Below, piece by piece: positions 38,664 to 50,752 of a stretch of 64,000 bases of DNA. The notes under the pieces are model-generated. The model worked only from the letters and a program-made list of their open reading frames with translations. It was not told where the DNA came from and did no database searches. Source of the stretch: Cheilinus undulatus (lineage: Eukaryota > Chordata > Actinopteri > Labriformes > Labridae). The stretch covers positions 32,031,000 to 32,094,999 of the forward strand of contig NC_054866.1 of the NCBI RefSeq assembly GCF_018320785.1. Direction: 5' to 3'. Both the position numbers and the translations under genes were made by a program. Numbering within the stretch: the first letter of the stretch is position 1; the number at the start of each line of letters is the position of its first letter.

Positions 38664-38990
38664 CTTTTTTGAGACGACTGACTACTCCTCTTCCCCAAAA
38701 CTCTGTATATTGCACAGATAGTGTGTAAAGGAGAGTTTGTTTGAGATGATGCTGCGGTTAATTGCCTTTTAAAGATTTACACAATAAGCATGTAGGCAGG
38801 TTGGCTCTCTGCTGTGCTGCTCCAAAACGCGGCCCGCCCCTCTGCTGCATGCTGTCCCCTGCTATTGGCCGAGCCGCAGCCTCCTCGCGTGTTGCAAGCG
38901 TTTTTCTCCAGCTCCTGTCTGCCGGCATCTTATTTCATCCCACAATGCATCATTCACCACTACATAGACCACTGACCGTGGGCTAAAAAA
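38664..38990 (-). promoter_or_regulatory. dynll2 noncoding exon 1 and promoter
   Basis: A strong donor on the minus strand (AAAAAG then GTGGGT, exon end at 38664) follows a 5' UTR-like stretch starting near 38760. Upstream, 38800-38990 is GC-rich relative to the surroundings, contains a CCAAT box on the minus strand (CGGCCAATAG at about 38862-38871) and several CpG, as expected of a housekeeping promoter. The start site is inferred. Confidence 0.55.
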
Positions 38991-39463
38991 GAAAAGGGAC
39001 CTCGATAGCGAGAAGGTATCGTTTAGCGGTTTGTGTGGGGTTTTCATCACAGCTGTAAGACACTGGAGCTTTGAATACTGAACATGTTTGTCTTATAAAG
39101 ACCCACCAACATGGTCTTATCATTATTAAAGCTACAACTGTAGTAGCTGCTTCAATGCTTCCTTTCTGACGTGCATTATGGCTAAATGAGCACATCTTAC
39201 GTGAAAAATTAAAGCCAAATTTGTTCATAATTTGGCCCAACAGTGACTGTCTACCATAGGTTTTTTCTCGAAGTTTCTGCCCGTTCTGTTTTTTTTCTTT
39301 TTTGGTTGCTAGCAGTTTTTCAAAGTGAATACCCTAGAGCTGAAAAGTATGTAGATTCATAAGTATGCATTCAGAAAAAATGGCATTTAAGTGACTTTCA
39401 TGTTTCATTAAATATTTTAAGTTTCAAATAAAAACAAACTCGCATGTCTTTGTTCCAAAGTGT

Positions 39464-40813
39464 TTTATTGAAAATGCTAAGAGAGAAAAAGTAAGATTAA
39501 GCAAAGTCAAACATACAAACTACTCCCAAATAAAACCCCATCCCAACCTCCCCAATTTATAATTCCTTCATACCAGGCATCTACGACTCCATCCTTTGAT
39601 CCAACTTCCTGGTCCTCAGTTTCGTTTTTCTCGTAAAATAAAGCCTTTACCACTGAAAAACTTAAAGATAGGCAGGGCGGGGGCCTAATAGGAAAAAAAG
39701 TTGCTCTGGGAATCCTGTTAATTAGTTCTGAAATCAAATTCATTTGAATCCTGGAAAAAACTGATCCCGTTCCGAGCATCCATCCTTGCCTATCCCTTCC
39801 CTAATCGATCCACTCATCCAGCTCCAAGGATTGGGATCCACTGAGCCACTCCTCCAATCAAAACCTTGAAATACCAGGAAGAAAATCAGAGGCAGACCGT
39901 TAGAATAAAATGTCAAGATTTTTGGGCCTATTTTTTTCCATTTTTGAGCACTCATGTCAAATCAAGTAAAAAATGCCAATGAGACAAAAATCTACCACTC
40001 CCTAAAAGGTAAAACATTTTAAGTTCAAAGTGGAAAGCTATGCAACAGAAGCAGTGATTCAGATTTTTACATTTGACAGCAAAGATTTTACACTTACAGC
40101 ACAACACTTGATCTAGGACTGCTTATTCTGTCACAGGCCAGAGTAGCGTGTTAAAAATTGTATATATAACAAAGTACAGCACATATGGCTTTGTTAAATG
40201 TGACATGCATGATATGGCAATCCTATCAAAACGTTCAATTTATGGAATATGAAGCGTACCATTGCCTCGACCTGATTGCTCCTCAATTAGATGTCCTATC
40301 CTGACCATACAAATGAAATGTGCTCCACAATCGTTTTATTCCAAATCACTTTAATCCTTCTCTTCAGATGTCTAAAGGAAGACACAAGGGTAAAATACAG
40401 TTAAGCATGGGCTTCCCATCCAAACAGCCCACCCCACAAATCCAAAGATAGAAGCTGTTTAATAAAAAAAATAGAACAGAACTCATTTTCAAATACTTGC
40501 AAAAACATTGAGTGCATGTTATAACTCAACATTTTTGAAGTTCAGCACAGCACATTTCTATTGTTGCAAAAAAATTGTGAGGACAGAGAGAAGAAGAGAG
40601 AGAGGGAAAAACAAACAGGACAAAGCAGCTGGAGAGGGGTGGGGTGGAAGAGGGTGGGTGGGGGTACATCTACATACCAAGATCATCCACAAGGACATCA
40701 GGACAATGAAATGCAAAAAATTAAAAATCAATTGCTGACATCTGGAGGAACTCATAAAAGGTAAAAACAAGAGGGAATACATCAAAAGGGCAACACATCA
40801 ATGGTAGAAAGGT
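39464..40813 (-). other. srsf1: srsf1 3' UTR with a probable regulated intron
   Basis: Downstream of the srsf1 stop, minus-strand AATAAA signals lie at 40335-40340 and 39464-39469, giving a short and a long 3' UTR. A donor-like TTG/GTATGT (intron first base 40677) and a strong acceptor TGTCTTCCTTTAG (intron last base 40372) frame a 306-base candidate intron. SRSF1 is known to limit its own level through alternative splicing in a highly conserved 3' UTR that makes transcripts targets of nonsense-mediated decay. The donor lies 136 bases past the stop, beyond the 50-55 base rule, so splicing here would be expected to trigger decay. The splicing is inferred. Confidence 0.6.
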
Positions 40814-43012
40814 TTAGGAACGGGAGCGAGAGCGGCTGTGACGAGGAGAGTAGCGGGGAGATCCTCTGCCACGGCCACGGGAGTTGCTGCGGCTGCGACT
40901 GGCGCTGCGACTGCGGCTCCTGCTGCGGCTGCCACGGCTTCGGGAGCGTGATCTTCCGTAACTTGGGCTGCGGGGACCATCTAATTTCACACGAATGTAA
41001 GCAGTCTCTCCCTGGCGGACACAAGAGAACTTGACATTGAAAAGACAACATCCTTCCTATGATTTAAGTACCATAGATGGAAATGAGGGGCCAGGCGCGC
41101 TTCAAACACGTAGCACTTCCTGAAGTACTCACCTTAACACAGCAATGACACATTATCCATGACAATTGATCAAATCAGTGCACATACCTCATGTGAGCGG
41201 AATTTGGTGTTGTCCAGCTTTCGAACAGCATAGGTCATGTCTTCTTTGCGCACAAACTCTACAACTCCAGTTCCATCTCTGAAAACGTCAGCATAGCACA
41301 CATCGCCTGCCTCACGCATATGGTCCTTTAGGTCCTGCCAGCTGCCACTCTGAGGGAGTCCTGACAAAGGGAAAATTATATAAGCTGATAAATAAGTACT
41401 ACCCAGATTTGTTTATATGTGCAAATAATAATAGAAATTAGCACTGGGTTTAAAGGAAGGCAGTTTCAGAACCTCTCACCATTCAAGTTAAAACACACTT
41501 ATGGAGAGCTTGGTATAACAGAGCAACACTCCACAATGGTGATGTGAAAGTAGCAGGAAAAAATTATTTCATACTTTGAGTGAATTAGAAATCATCTGAC
41601 CAAAGTCCAAAGACTATTATTGGCTTACTAGACTTATTGCCACCCAGTAACATTTATTTTTGATCTATGGTCATTGTGCTTATCTTAGTAATGAAAGAAT
41701 TATCTACATCTTATCAGAACGACAAACTTAGTGAAACTCTACAAAGAACATGCACTGAATAGACCGTTTACATATTTTCCAGCTGGTAACATTGATAGAT
41801 TTCAGCAGCACCTATCCGTAACCGTGAATGAGGGTACAGATTTCCACGCGTAGAAAACATTGTCTATGTGTTCAAGCATGATCCGCATTTAAAAATCCAC
41901 ATTTTAATCCATATCTATAATGAAACAGAGGCCAAAAGTAACAAATGTGTGCTCATTGATAAACCCTTGAGTGCACAGTGGATGGAATAAAATATGTGCT
42001 CAGAAAGCAATCATTCACTGAGCAATCTAAACATCTTTACAAACAACCTTGGTGTTTAAGAGTCCACTAATCACTAACCAAGCTGCTTACTTACCAGATA
42101 CAATGACCCTGTACTCGGAGCGTCTAGATGGGGGTCCATATCTGCCTCTGGGAGCCCCGCCGATCCCACCGTAGCTGCCTCTTGAGCCTCTGCCGCTCCG
42201 AGGAAACTCTACCCGCAGCCTGTAGCCATCGTAGTCATACCCATCGCGTCCATAGACTGCGTCATCTGCATCCCTGATGAAACAAAACCAAGCCAAAAGA
42301 CATCTTTGAAGCATAAGCGGGGGTAAACGAGGGTTATCACATGTAGAGACCGCAGTCATGACCAGTCAGCCATGTTAGCAGCTAGCCTGAGCTGGTTTAA
42401 TTTTGCTAATCCGTCTTGTGCACAAGCTCAGAGAAATCTGAAACAATTTTATTTGAATCAAGCACGGTGCTGCAGAATTAAAATTAGAGTTTCTAGGGAC
42501 ACGACTAAGTGTTGTTTACAGGTCAGACACAAGGCAGAGTGGGTGTTCATGTTATCTACAGGGACCAAAACTATCGCTAAAGACGTGGTGCACAAACAAG
42601 ATGGGTTTATCTTTAAATTATGAAATATGAACCAGAAATAAAAGCACTATTAAGCGTATCATAATATTCACATAAACACACCAACACCACTTTTGGTTAC
42701 TAAATAAACATGAGGACCAGGGAATAGTCTGAGCCCGCGCGTAACGGGTCAAGCACGCGACTTGGTTAGCCTCACAATGGGGCTGCCTCTGGCCTATCAA
42801 GCTAACGGCTAGCTAGCCTCTCACCTGGGGTCTTCAAATTCAATGAAGGCAAAAGGAGGGCCTCCTCTCCGGTTCTTCAAGTCGATATCTCTAATTGTCC
42901 CGTATTTGTAGAAAACGTCTTCCACATCTTTGGTGCGAATATCAGGAGGAAGATTTCCCACGTAAATTCGGCAGTCGTTGTTTCCAGCGGGGCCTCGCAC
43001 TACACCAGACAT
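40814..43012 (-). CDS. srsf1: Serine/arginine-rich splicing factor 1
   Basis: A 245-residue SR protein (human 248) that binds exonic enhancers in the nucleus and promotes splice-site choice. Four coding exons: 42825-43012, 42095-42273, 41188-41360 and 40814-41011, all with GT-AG borders and consistent phases. Domains in order: RRM1 (about residues 14-90, RNP2 [12 protein letters not shown]1 [12 protein letters not shown]), a Gly-rich hinge ([11 protein letters not shown], shorter than in mammals), pseudo-RRM2 with the invariant [19 protein letters not shown], and an RS domain of about 50 residues ending [11 protein letters not shown]. The family signature SWQDLKD separates SRSF1 from most SR proteins. 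SRSF9 has a much shorter RS tail, so SRSF1 is preferred. The start [20 protein letters not shown] is conserved. Lies head-to-tail upstream of dynll2, as in human. Confidence 0.96.
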
Positions 43013-43310
43013 CGTTGCTAAACGCTAGCTAGCTCCTTAAACTAACGGTGTACTAAGCGATGAAATAAGACAATAATAACCTGAAAACTGCAGACCAGTA
43101 ACGAGACACGTGTGAAATTCGCGGCCTTTTTTACGTTGTTATTCGCAGATTAGTCTGTGGGTAGACAATAGTCCCGAGGAAGCGCCCCCTGCCTCTGTTT
43201 CTCTAGGATCCGCGCTCCTTTACAGCTCCTTTACATGAATACCGGAAACACTGCAGTCACAACTAACGCATCCGCCGTTGAAAGTAGTCCGCCATTTCAG
43301 CAGGTGTAGT
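43013..43310 (-). promoter_or_regulatory. srsf1 5' UTR and CpG-rich promoter
   Basis: The bases upstream of the srsf1 ATG are richer in CpG than the flanks (for example TTCGCGGCC, GGATCCGCGC and GCATCCGCCG). A GCTAGCTAGC word sits in the 5' UTR at about 43024-43033. No TATA box is seen. The transcription start is not fixed. Confidence 0.5.
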
Positions 43311-45672
43311 GATGGCAGAAAGGCTTTTGTTATTAATAAGTGATTAAGTGAGTAATAACATATACCAACTCGAGGATAGTCAAATAAGGAAAAATGTTGA
43401 TTTAATAAGACGAATAGTGCACATCACTGAATAAAGAAAATAAAGTAAATGTGTCAAACGGCTGTTTTTTATGTATTCTCTGGGAAGATTGAAGGAGCAA
43501 TAACAAAAAAAAGAAATGAAGTCTTCAATAAATTATTTATTCTTGAGAAAGATAATATTGTTAACATGGCATGTACATATATGATGTGTGTTAAGGTGAC
43601 CGTTTTATCGTTAATTTGCAATATATTCAAGGTACAACAGGCAAGTCCCATTCAGCATCATCACCTTTGTTCTTGACTCCAGGGGAAAAATGCTGAACAG
43701 CAGCAACAACAACAACAAAAAAATTAGAATTTTTTTGACTGAGTAATTATAAATCTGACACATTAACAGCATTAGGACACTAACAGACACTGACACCCAG
43801 TTATTTTGATGGAAACATAACCAGGATACAGTGAAACCGTTTGTGTTTAAGAGGTGCCAATTAACTACTTTGATCATTTTCTTTGGGAATAAAGAATTCT
43901 AAACCCTTTTTATAAAACAAGAAAAAAATCACACCAGGTTTAATCTAAGTGCTTTTATTGTTTAAATGCTTACATTTTAACAAACTCAATTAGAGAATAC
44001 TATACAAGATGACAACATACAGAAAATATCTGTGTTGTAAGTTATTAATTGTTCTTAACTCTGCCCAGGTCTACAGACATTGAAGATTAGTTTGAATCTA
44101 ACAGTGTTGCAATATTTCTGAACAGTTTTTATACTAATATAACAACAATAATATTATGAATTGCTCATCTCATTTGTTTCCACATACAATATTTATGGTC
44201 ATCCACCAAACATAAACAGCTGCACAGAGAAAGATGTTTTTTAATAACTGAAGTAAGCCTAAATCCATAGAATCAGGGGTAAATCCCTGTATTCACATAG
44301 TTATTAATTTCTCCTGATGTTAAGCTCCATTTGAAAAGCTTAAATGCTGTTGTTAAGGCTTCTAAATTACACATTGTAAGAACAATTTAGGAAGGATGAT
44401 CCTAACCAGTTCACAGGTGTCTCCTGTTTAATGAAAACCAGAAGGTATAAACTAACTGACATCAACCAATAAATTACTCAATATCCGATACCTTTACACA
44501 GCATTTAATGTTAGCAATCAAACATTATTCCTGTTTCAGACTGTATGCATGTTTGTGCTGTCACAGCCCTGTCTTTCTTTGTAAGTTTACCTCAGCAAAT
44601 CTTCCCTCAAATGACCAGATTACTAACACCTTAACTGAGCTGGAGAGAAAAAAAAGCAAATCAGTCATTTTCTCCACGGAAATGCCTAATCGGGCTTTTA
44701 ATTTGAAAAGCACGAATAAGAAGTGAAACCACACTGTGTTTATTTCCTGTGATATATAGACCTATGTAGGCATTCACACCTGCTAAAACAAGGTAAATAT
44801 GACTCTCTATATAATTTTCCTGTCTGTTTAGCTTAGAGACTTGTGCACCTTGCTGTAAAACTAGGCAAACCTTCTGTTCTCAAAAATTAGCGGGCAGTCT
44901 GAAAGCTCTGAAGAGTTCACATGCACAAAAATCAAGCCTTGACACAGCTGTTAAGCAGCAGTACACCCAGTCTGAAACAGCCTTACACTAATGTTACATA
45001 GCTGATAAGAGACTTCCTAGCTAACACTATATTAGCCCAAAGTACTCTCCTGGTTAACTTGATATTAGCAAAGAATTTAAGTCTAATATTTGTATCTTGT
45101 AACACCGAGCTTACAGGCACTTCTTAGCTAACACAATATTGGCCAGTGAGTTGTTGAAACTTATGTTAGCTGTATTGAAAATGTTCCTAGGCTAGTGTTT
45201 TGCTGACTGTGATGCTTGAGCTTGAAATGCAACCTGCTGTTTCTCTGGATTCTCAACATGTATAAGGTTTGTGTTGCAAATCCAACAAATACAGGCAAAT
45301 TTAGCAATTTTTTTAGTTTTTTAGAAACAACGAATTTTGCTGATACACAAACTAACACAACCAGATTTTACTTTAGCAGATTGTGACATTACTTATTTTA
45401 GTAAGCATTAAACAAAGGGCTCAAAAGTTTGACATATTACTTGCACAAGAGAAAGTGCACATTTCTAACAAAAGTAAAGAAAACACATTTTCATTACCAT
45501 TAAAAATACTCAAGGCCATGATCTGATTGTCCACATCTGTCAAGGCAAGAAAATAAGCTGTTTGCGTGTAACATAACCGCGAGTTTCTGAATCCAGATAT
45601 TACTTAGTCATCCACATTACAGTCATTACAGTTAATTCTTGTTGCCTCTTGAAATGTTAATCTAAAGACTGA
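43311..45672. other. Gap between srsf1 promoter and aldolase stop
   Basis: No exon is recognised. Part must be the aldolase C 3' UTR. Minus-strand AATAAA signals occur near 43951 and 44739, but which is used is unclear. Much of 44980-45180 shows diverged TTAGC/GCTAACA words like those at 18181-18500. Confidence 0.45.
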
Positions 45673-48396
45673 TCAGTATGCATGGCAGGAACCATAGATG
45701 TGCTGGCCAACCTCTCCATAATGATCACCACACGTGTACTTCCCCTGACATGCCAGACTATTCGCCTGCAAACACACACAAAAGTGGAAACACTGGTTAG
45801 TAGGGACACAAAGAATCACATCAGACAGACCCATGTGTAGGAAATAACGCTTGACATGCCTCGGCTCTCTTGATGAACTGCTCTGTGGCAGCTTTCTCGT
45901 TCTCTTTATGTCCTCTCCAGGCTCTTAGTGCAGACGCCTGCAGGGCTCTGCCAAAGGAAAATGTCAGGATCCAGGGTTTGGCCAGAGGGCAGTTGTTGAT
46001 GGCGTTGAGGTGGATAGAGGCCTCTTCTTCACTCTGCCCACCTGACAGAAAAGCCACTCCTGCAGGTTGGGAAAACACATATTTATACTTCAGTGTTATT
46101 CCTGCACACTTCATCCACATTCTTAAAATATCTCTAGACACGACAGCCCTCAGGCTTACCTGTGACTGCTGGAGGAACGGTGCGGCGCAAGGTGGTGATA
46201 GTTGCCATAGCAACCTCTTCTGGGCTGTATTTGGTAGGACAGCTGTGTCCAGCAGTGACCATGTTGGGTTTGAGGAGAGTGCCTTCAAGGTACACATGAT
46301 GGTCCAACATGGCCTTATACACAGCAGACAGGACCTGAAACAGAGAGTTTCACTGAGCTGAGGCTGAAAAACTTTTTTCTCACGTTTGCTTATTTTAGTA
46401 ACAACCATGCTCATGCAGCCCACCTTCTCAGTGACGTACTGGCTGCGTTTCAAGTCATGATCTCCATCAGGTAAAATCTCAGGCTCAATGATGGGGACGA
46501 TGCCATGCTGGATGAAAAAAAGAAGATATCAGAACAATACAGATACCTGAGACGTGCAGCAATGTATAAGAGAGCTATCTCATTAACAGCATCAAGCTCT
46601 GACCTGTTGGCAAATACTGGAGTAGCGTGCAAGTACATTTGCATTTTCTGCAATGGCCAGTTGAGAAGGATTGACATCACTAATTTTGAGAACACAGCGC
46701 CACTTTGCAAAGACAGCTCCATCCTTTTTGTACTGTGCACAGCGCTCTGCCAAACCATCGAGGCCTGCAGAAGAGGCAGAGAAAACCTTCATATAAAATT
46801 TAGTTATACAGTACCTATAAAAAGTATTCACCCCCTTGGATTTGTTACTATATCACTGATTTTATAACTAGATCATGGTAGTAATATATTTGGCTTGTTT
46901 GGCTAAAAAAAAATTCTTTTTAATGTCAAAGTGAAGCAGAGGATTTTCCAATATTTTGCTGCATTCATTTCACTCTCTACCTTTACAAGCTGCTCAGGGC
47001 TGGCTGCCAAGAAATCCCCACAGCATGATGCTGCCACCACCATGCTTCACAGCGGGGATGGTGTGTTTTTGGTGATGTGCAGTGTTTGGCATCTGCCAAA
47101 CATAGCGTCTTGCCTGATGGCCAAAAGTACCCTTCGGGTCTCACCAGACAAAAGAACTTTCTCCAACCATGGAGTCTCCCACATGCCTTTTGGCAAACAC
47201 TAGTTAAGGTTTAACATATTTTCTTCAACTTTGGATTTCTCTTTGTCACTCTCCCATAAGGCTTTTGATGGTCAAGAGCCCAGGCACGAGCTTCTCTAGT
47301 TTCTTTGATCAGTTTGTGAGGACAACCTGATCTAGGCAGATTTACACATATTTCTTCCATTTCTTGATGATGGATTTAACTGAACTCCGGGGGATGTTCA
47401 GTGCCTTGGATTTTCAATAACCTTCCCCTGAGTTGTTTGGAGTTTTCTTTTGTCTTCACGGTGGAATGGTAGTCAGGGATACTGATAAACTAGTCACTGG
47501 ACCTCACTGATTGAGATACATCCAGACTTTGTTTGACACTGTGATTGCAGCCAAAGGTGCATCTTCTAAATGCTTAAATGAAGAGGGTGAATATTTATGC
47601 AGTCACTAATTTCATATGACATATTTTAATCTAATTGACATAACTTTCTAGAAATCTGTTTTCACTTTAACCTTAAGAGTTTAACAGTAAAAACATCTCA
47701 GGTGGTGAATACTTTTTTATCAGAATTGTGTGCATCATAATGTGAAACTGTTTTAATCTGACCTTGTGTGGTGGTCTCTCCAGAAGTTCCAGCGAGGGGG
47801 ACAACACCCTTGTCAACCTAAAGAACAGGGAACAGGGGAGTTAAAGAAGTCCTACCAAATACTGGATTCCATTTAAATGCATCCAGGAAACATTTGATTT
47901 CATAGAGTTGAATAATCAACAATGAAGTTGTTCAGTTCTAAACTGCTGCACCTTGATGCCAACCATGATGCCCCTGTCCCTGATCATTTTGACAAAGGGA
48001 ACACCGTTATCAGAGTGTTGGTACAGCGTCTCATGGAAGAAGATGACCCCTCCAATGCAGCTGTTAATGCGATCGTCTGCACTGAAGAGAATCTGCCGGA
48101 ACTGCCTGCGGTTCTCCTCCGTGTTCTCCACGCCAACCTGTGCCAGCCGCTTAGCCATGCTGCCTACAGGTTACATATTTGATCCTTGATGTTAAAAACT
48201 ATTGGAATGTACAGACTTCATTCATAGGATATCAACAGCATTTATATTTCCGTAGTTTGAAGAAATAAAACTGGTGTTACAGACCCACAGACTCATCAGC
48301 AGCCAGGATGCCCTTGCCTAGAGAAACTATGCGTAGAGTGGTCTCATGCAGCTCCCTCTTCTGGGCCTCCGAGAGTGTAGGAAAGTGGTGCGTCAT
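45673..48396 (-). CDS. aldoc: Fructose-bisphosphate aldolase C
   Basis: A class I aldolase of 363 residues that cleaves fructose 1,6-bisphosphate in glycolysis in the cytosol. Coding exons: 48285-48396, 47952-48163, 47763-47817, 46604-46764, 46424-46507, 46160-46334, 45860-46059, 45673-45765. Sizes 212, 55, 161, 84, 175 and 200 match the vertebrate aldolase exon pattern as I recall it. Key parts are intact: [43 protein letters not shown], the Schiff-base lysine in [20 protein letters not shown] and the C-terminal Tyr needed for activity. [20 protein letters not shown] and [12 protein letters not shown] favour ALDOC over A or B, and the rskr and bltp2 neighbours agree. The C-terminal 20 residues ([16 protein letters not shown]) are unusual. 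The last intron uses a GC donor. The ATG context follows an acceptor at 48421, so a noncoding exon 1 is expected near 49.1 kb. Confidence 0.93.
46809..47725 (-). mobile_element. Tc1-like element within aldolase intron 4
   Basis: Begins after TA with CAGTACCTATAAAAAGTATT and ends with the inverse GAATACTTTTTTATC. Minus-strand words translate to [10 protein letters not shown], the conserved Tc1 transposase core, and near the right side to MKTKEN. The gene is degenerate with no long frame. It belongs to the same family as 49784-50752 and 57669-58130. The host intron is 998 bases, of which about 917 are this element. It leaves only 44 bases before the acceptor and 37 after the donor. Confidence 0.85.
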
Positions 48397-49097
48397 TGTA
48401 AGCCGTTTTTCTTTCAGCCTCTGGCTGGAGAAAGTGATCTTATGATTGTATTTTACACACATTAAAACAGCAGATATACATGACCTTTATTAAGACAGGA
48501 AATTACATGTTACATCAATGTTTAAAGTGTTCCTACTGCATTAATGCAAGTAGTTACTCTATGAAAAGGTAACATTTCAAATAAGTGCTAAATTTGCCAA
48601 ATTATAAGCTCTTCCGGTGTTGTTCTTTAAAAATGGAGCACCATCAGTGTAAGGATAAAGAATCCAACCATATGATTAAGATTTTGTAAAAACATGTACA
48701 TAAATCGATCAAATTAGTGGGGTATACACCCTCAAAATTCACCAAATATCACCAAAAACGGAAAGGAAAGATATGCGTGTCTTTTAAGGTTGCCAGAGCT
48801 GAAATCCAAGTGTTTATAGCAGCACAAAAATCAAATCAATAAGGTAATAAGCAGTTGAATCCAACCAAACATTTTTTGTAGCGCAAAAGATCAAGTGAAG
48901 TTCAGAACTGTAACATTAAAACAATAGTTTGGATATTTTTTCTTTGTAAATTCAAATAATATAAAAATAAATGTCATTTTTTTCCCAGTTTCTGTCATGA
49001 AGCTGCAGGATAACAGATATTAATATGATAAATGATTGCCATCTAAATTCAGTTATTTAAGATCACAGCTCTAAATCATGAAGGTGAGAGATCTTAC

Positions 49098-49240
49098 CTG
49101 CCTGAGTAAGTCCACTGGTGAGATGAAGACTGGCAGAAACTCAGTCTGCTCTGGTTTGTATCCAGCTCAAACTATGTCACACCTCATATGCCCACACCCA
49201 TAGGCGGTGCTTGTTCATACACCCACCTTTGTCCTAAATA
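49098..49240 (-). promoter_or_regulatory. aldoc noncoding exon 1 and promoter
   Basis: A consensus donor CAG/GTAAGA places the exon end at 49098 on the minus strand, matching the acceptor at 48421 upstream of the ATG. Upstream, around 49185-49210, the minus strand has CACCGCCTATGGGTGTGGGC, a GC/CACCC-box-like cluster. No TATA box is evident and the start is not fixed. A noncoding first exon is the known layout of vertebrate aldolase genes. Confidence 0.6.
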
Positions 49241-49783
49241 AATTAGAATATTCTTTCATTTTCCTATTTAAATACACATTTTTGCATTCCAATGATATTT
49301 ATGTTTACTTTTCATGCTGATATGGTCACTTTGTAACACATGTCTCATCTTTCATAGTGTTGGTGTAAAATGGGAAACGCTGCCTCCTTTTTTATCCTTA
49401 CCTCCAAACTGTATCATTTAACCCATTTGGATCTCATTCAATATTGAGGCTAATTGTGATTCATTAATGTATTCTGTAAGCTCCCCCTTAGCCCTAACCC
49501 AAATTAAGCGTTTAACCCCACCCTATGGCATGCTATTTTTATTTTAATTAGTTAAAACATACCCTAAGGAAAGTTTCCACTCTCCTGATAATTCAGCCCT
49601 AACCTCTAATACACAGGGGAACTTCAGTCTCAGAAGCAATTCGTGCAGTTGGTGGCCTCCCTCTGTGAGCTTTAAACTGTAAAAAGATGGAAGTTCAAAA
49701 TATTTTTTTACTTTGTTCCAGTGAATTAACTGTGGCCCAAATAAGATAAAAGAAGTGGTCAGTTTTATCCTCTATGCACCATA

Positions 49784-50752
49784 CAGTGCCTATAAAGAGT
49801 ATTCAGTCCCTTGGATGTTTAACCTTTTATTTATCTTATAAATCAATCATGGTCAATATAATTTGGCTATATGGAAAAAAGAATGACAAGAAATTTCTTT
49901 TAATGTTAGAGTGAAAACAGATTTCTACAACATAATGTCAATTAAAAAAAACATATGTAAGATAAGTGACTGAATTAATATTCACCCTCTTCAGTAGATG
50001 CACCTTTGGCTGCAATCACAGCACTGAGTCTGTTCGGATAGGCTTGCACATCTTGACACTGCAACCCTACTCCATTCTTCTTTTCAAAACTGCTCAAGCT
50101 CTGTCAGGCTGCATGGGTTGCACCTTTCACCTATGACTACCTCCAGAGCAGTCATAGGTGTAATGGTGGTTCTTCTCCCACAGTAACTCAGTTTGTGAGG
50201 ACAGTCTGATCTAGGCTGATTTAATTATCGGCTACATATTTATTCCATTTCTTAATGATGGATTTAACTGAACTTCAGGGGGGTTGTTCAATGCCTTGGA
50301 AATATTTTTGTATCAATCCCCTGACTTATACTTTTCAATAACCTTATCTCTGAGATACGTGGAGTGTTCTTTTGTCTTCATGGTGTAATGGTAGCCATGA
50401 ATTCTGATTAACCAGTGACTGGACCTTCCAGAAACAGGTGTCTTTATACTACAATCATTTGAGACACATTCACTGCACTTAGGTGATCCCCATTTCACAA
50501 ACAGTTAGACTACTAGTACCAATAGGCTAGACCTTTGTTGAAGGAGGTCAGTCACATTAAAGAGTGTTGATATCTTATTTTACCATACATATTTTATTTA
50601 ATTGACATAACTTTGTAGAAATTTGTTTTCAGTTTGACATTATGAGAGTTTCTTTGTCAAGCTGAAAGGCAATTTATATTGTCAATGATTGATTTATAAA
50701 ATTAATAAAAAGGGTAAAACTCCCTAGGGGTGAATACTTTTTATAGGCACTG
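49784..50752 (-). mobile_element. Tc1-like element, complete ends
   Basis: Begins after TA with CAGTGCCTATAAAGAGTATT and ends with the inverse AATACTTTTTATAGGCACTG. A minus-strand piece reads MKTKEHSTYLRDKVIEKYKS, the N-terminal helix of a Tc1-type transposase. The rest of the gene is decayed. It lies just upstream of the aldolase C promoter, where spag5 sits in mammals. Confidence 0.85.

Noticed and set aside
40801-41034. Cys/Gly-rich plus ORF
   Set aside because: Opposite-strand reading of the srsf1 RS-domain codons.
43313-43345. Plus-strand mini ORF opening MAERLLLLIS upstream of srsf1
   Set aside because: Only ten or so codons and no downstream exon. A divergent transcript from the srsf1 promoter is possible but unsupported.
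45870-46361. 163-codon plus ORF
   Set aside because: Shadow of aldolase exons 7 and 8 on the opposite strand.
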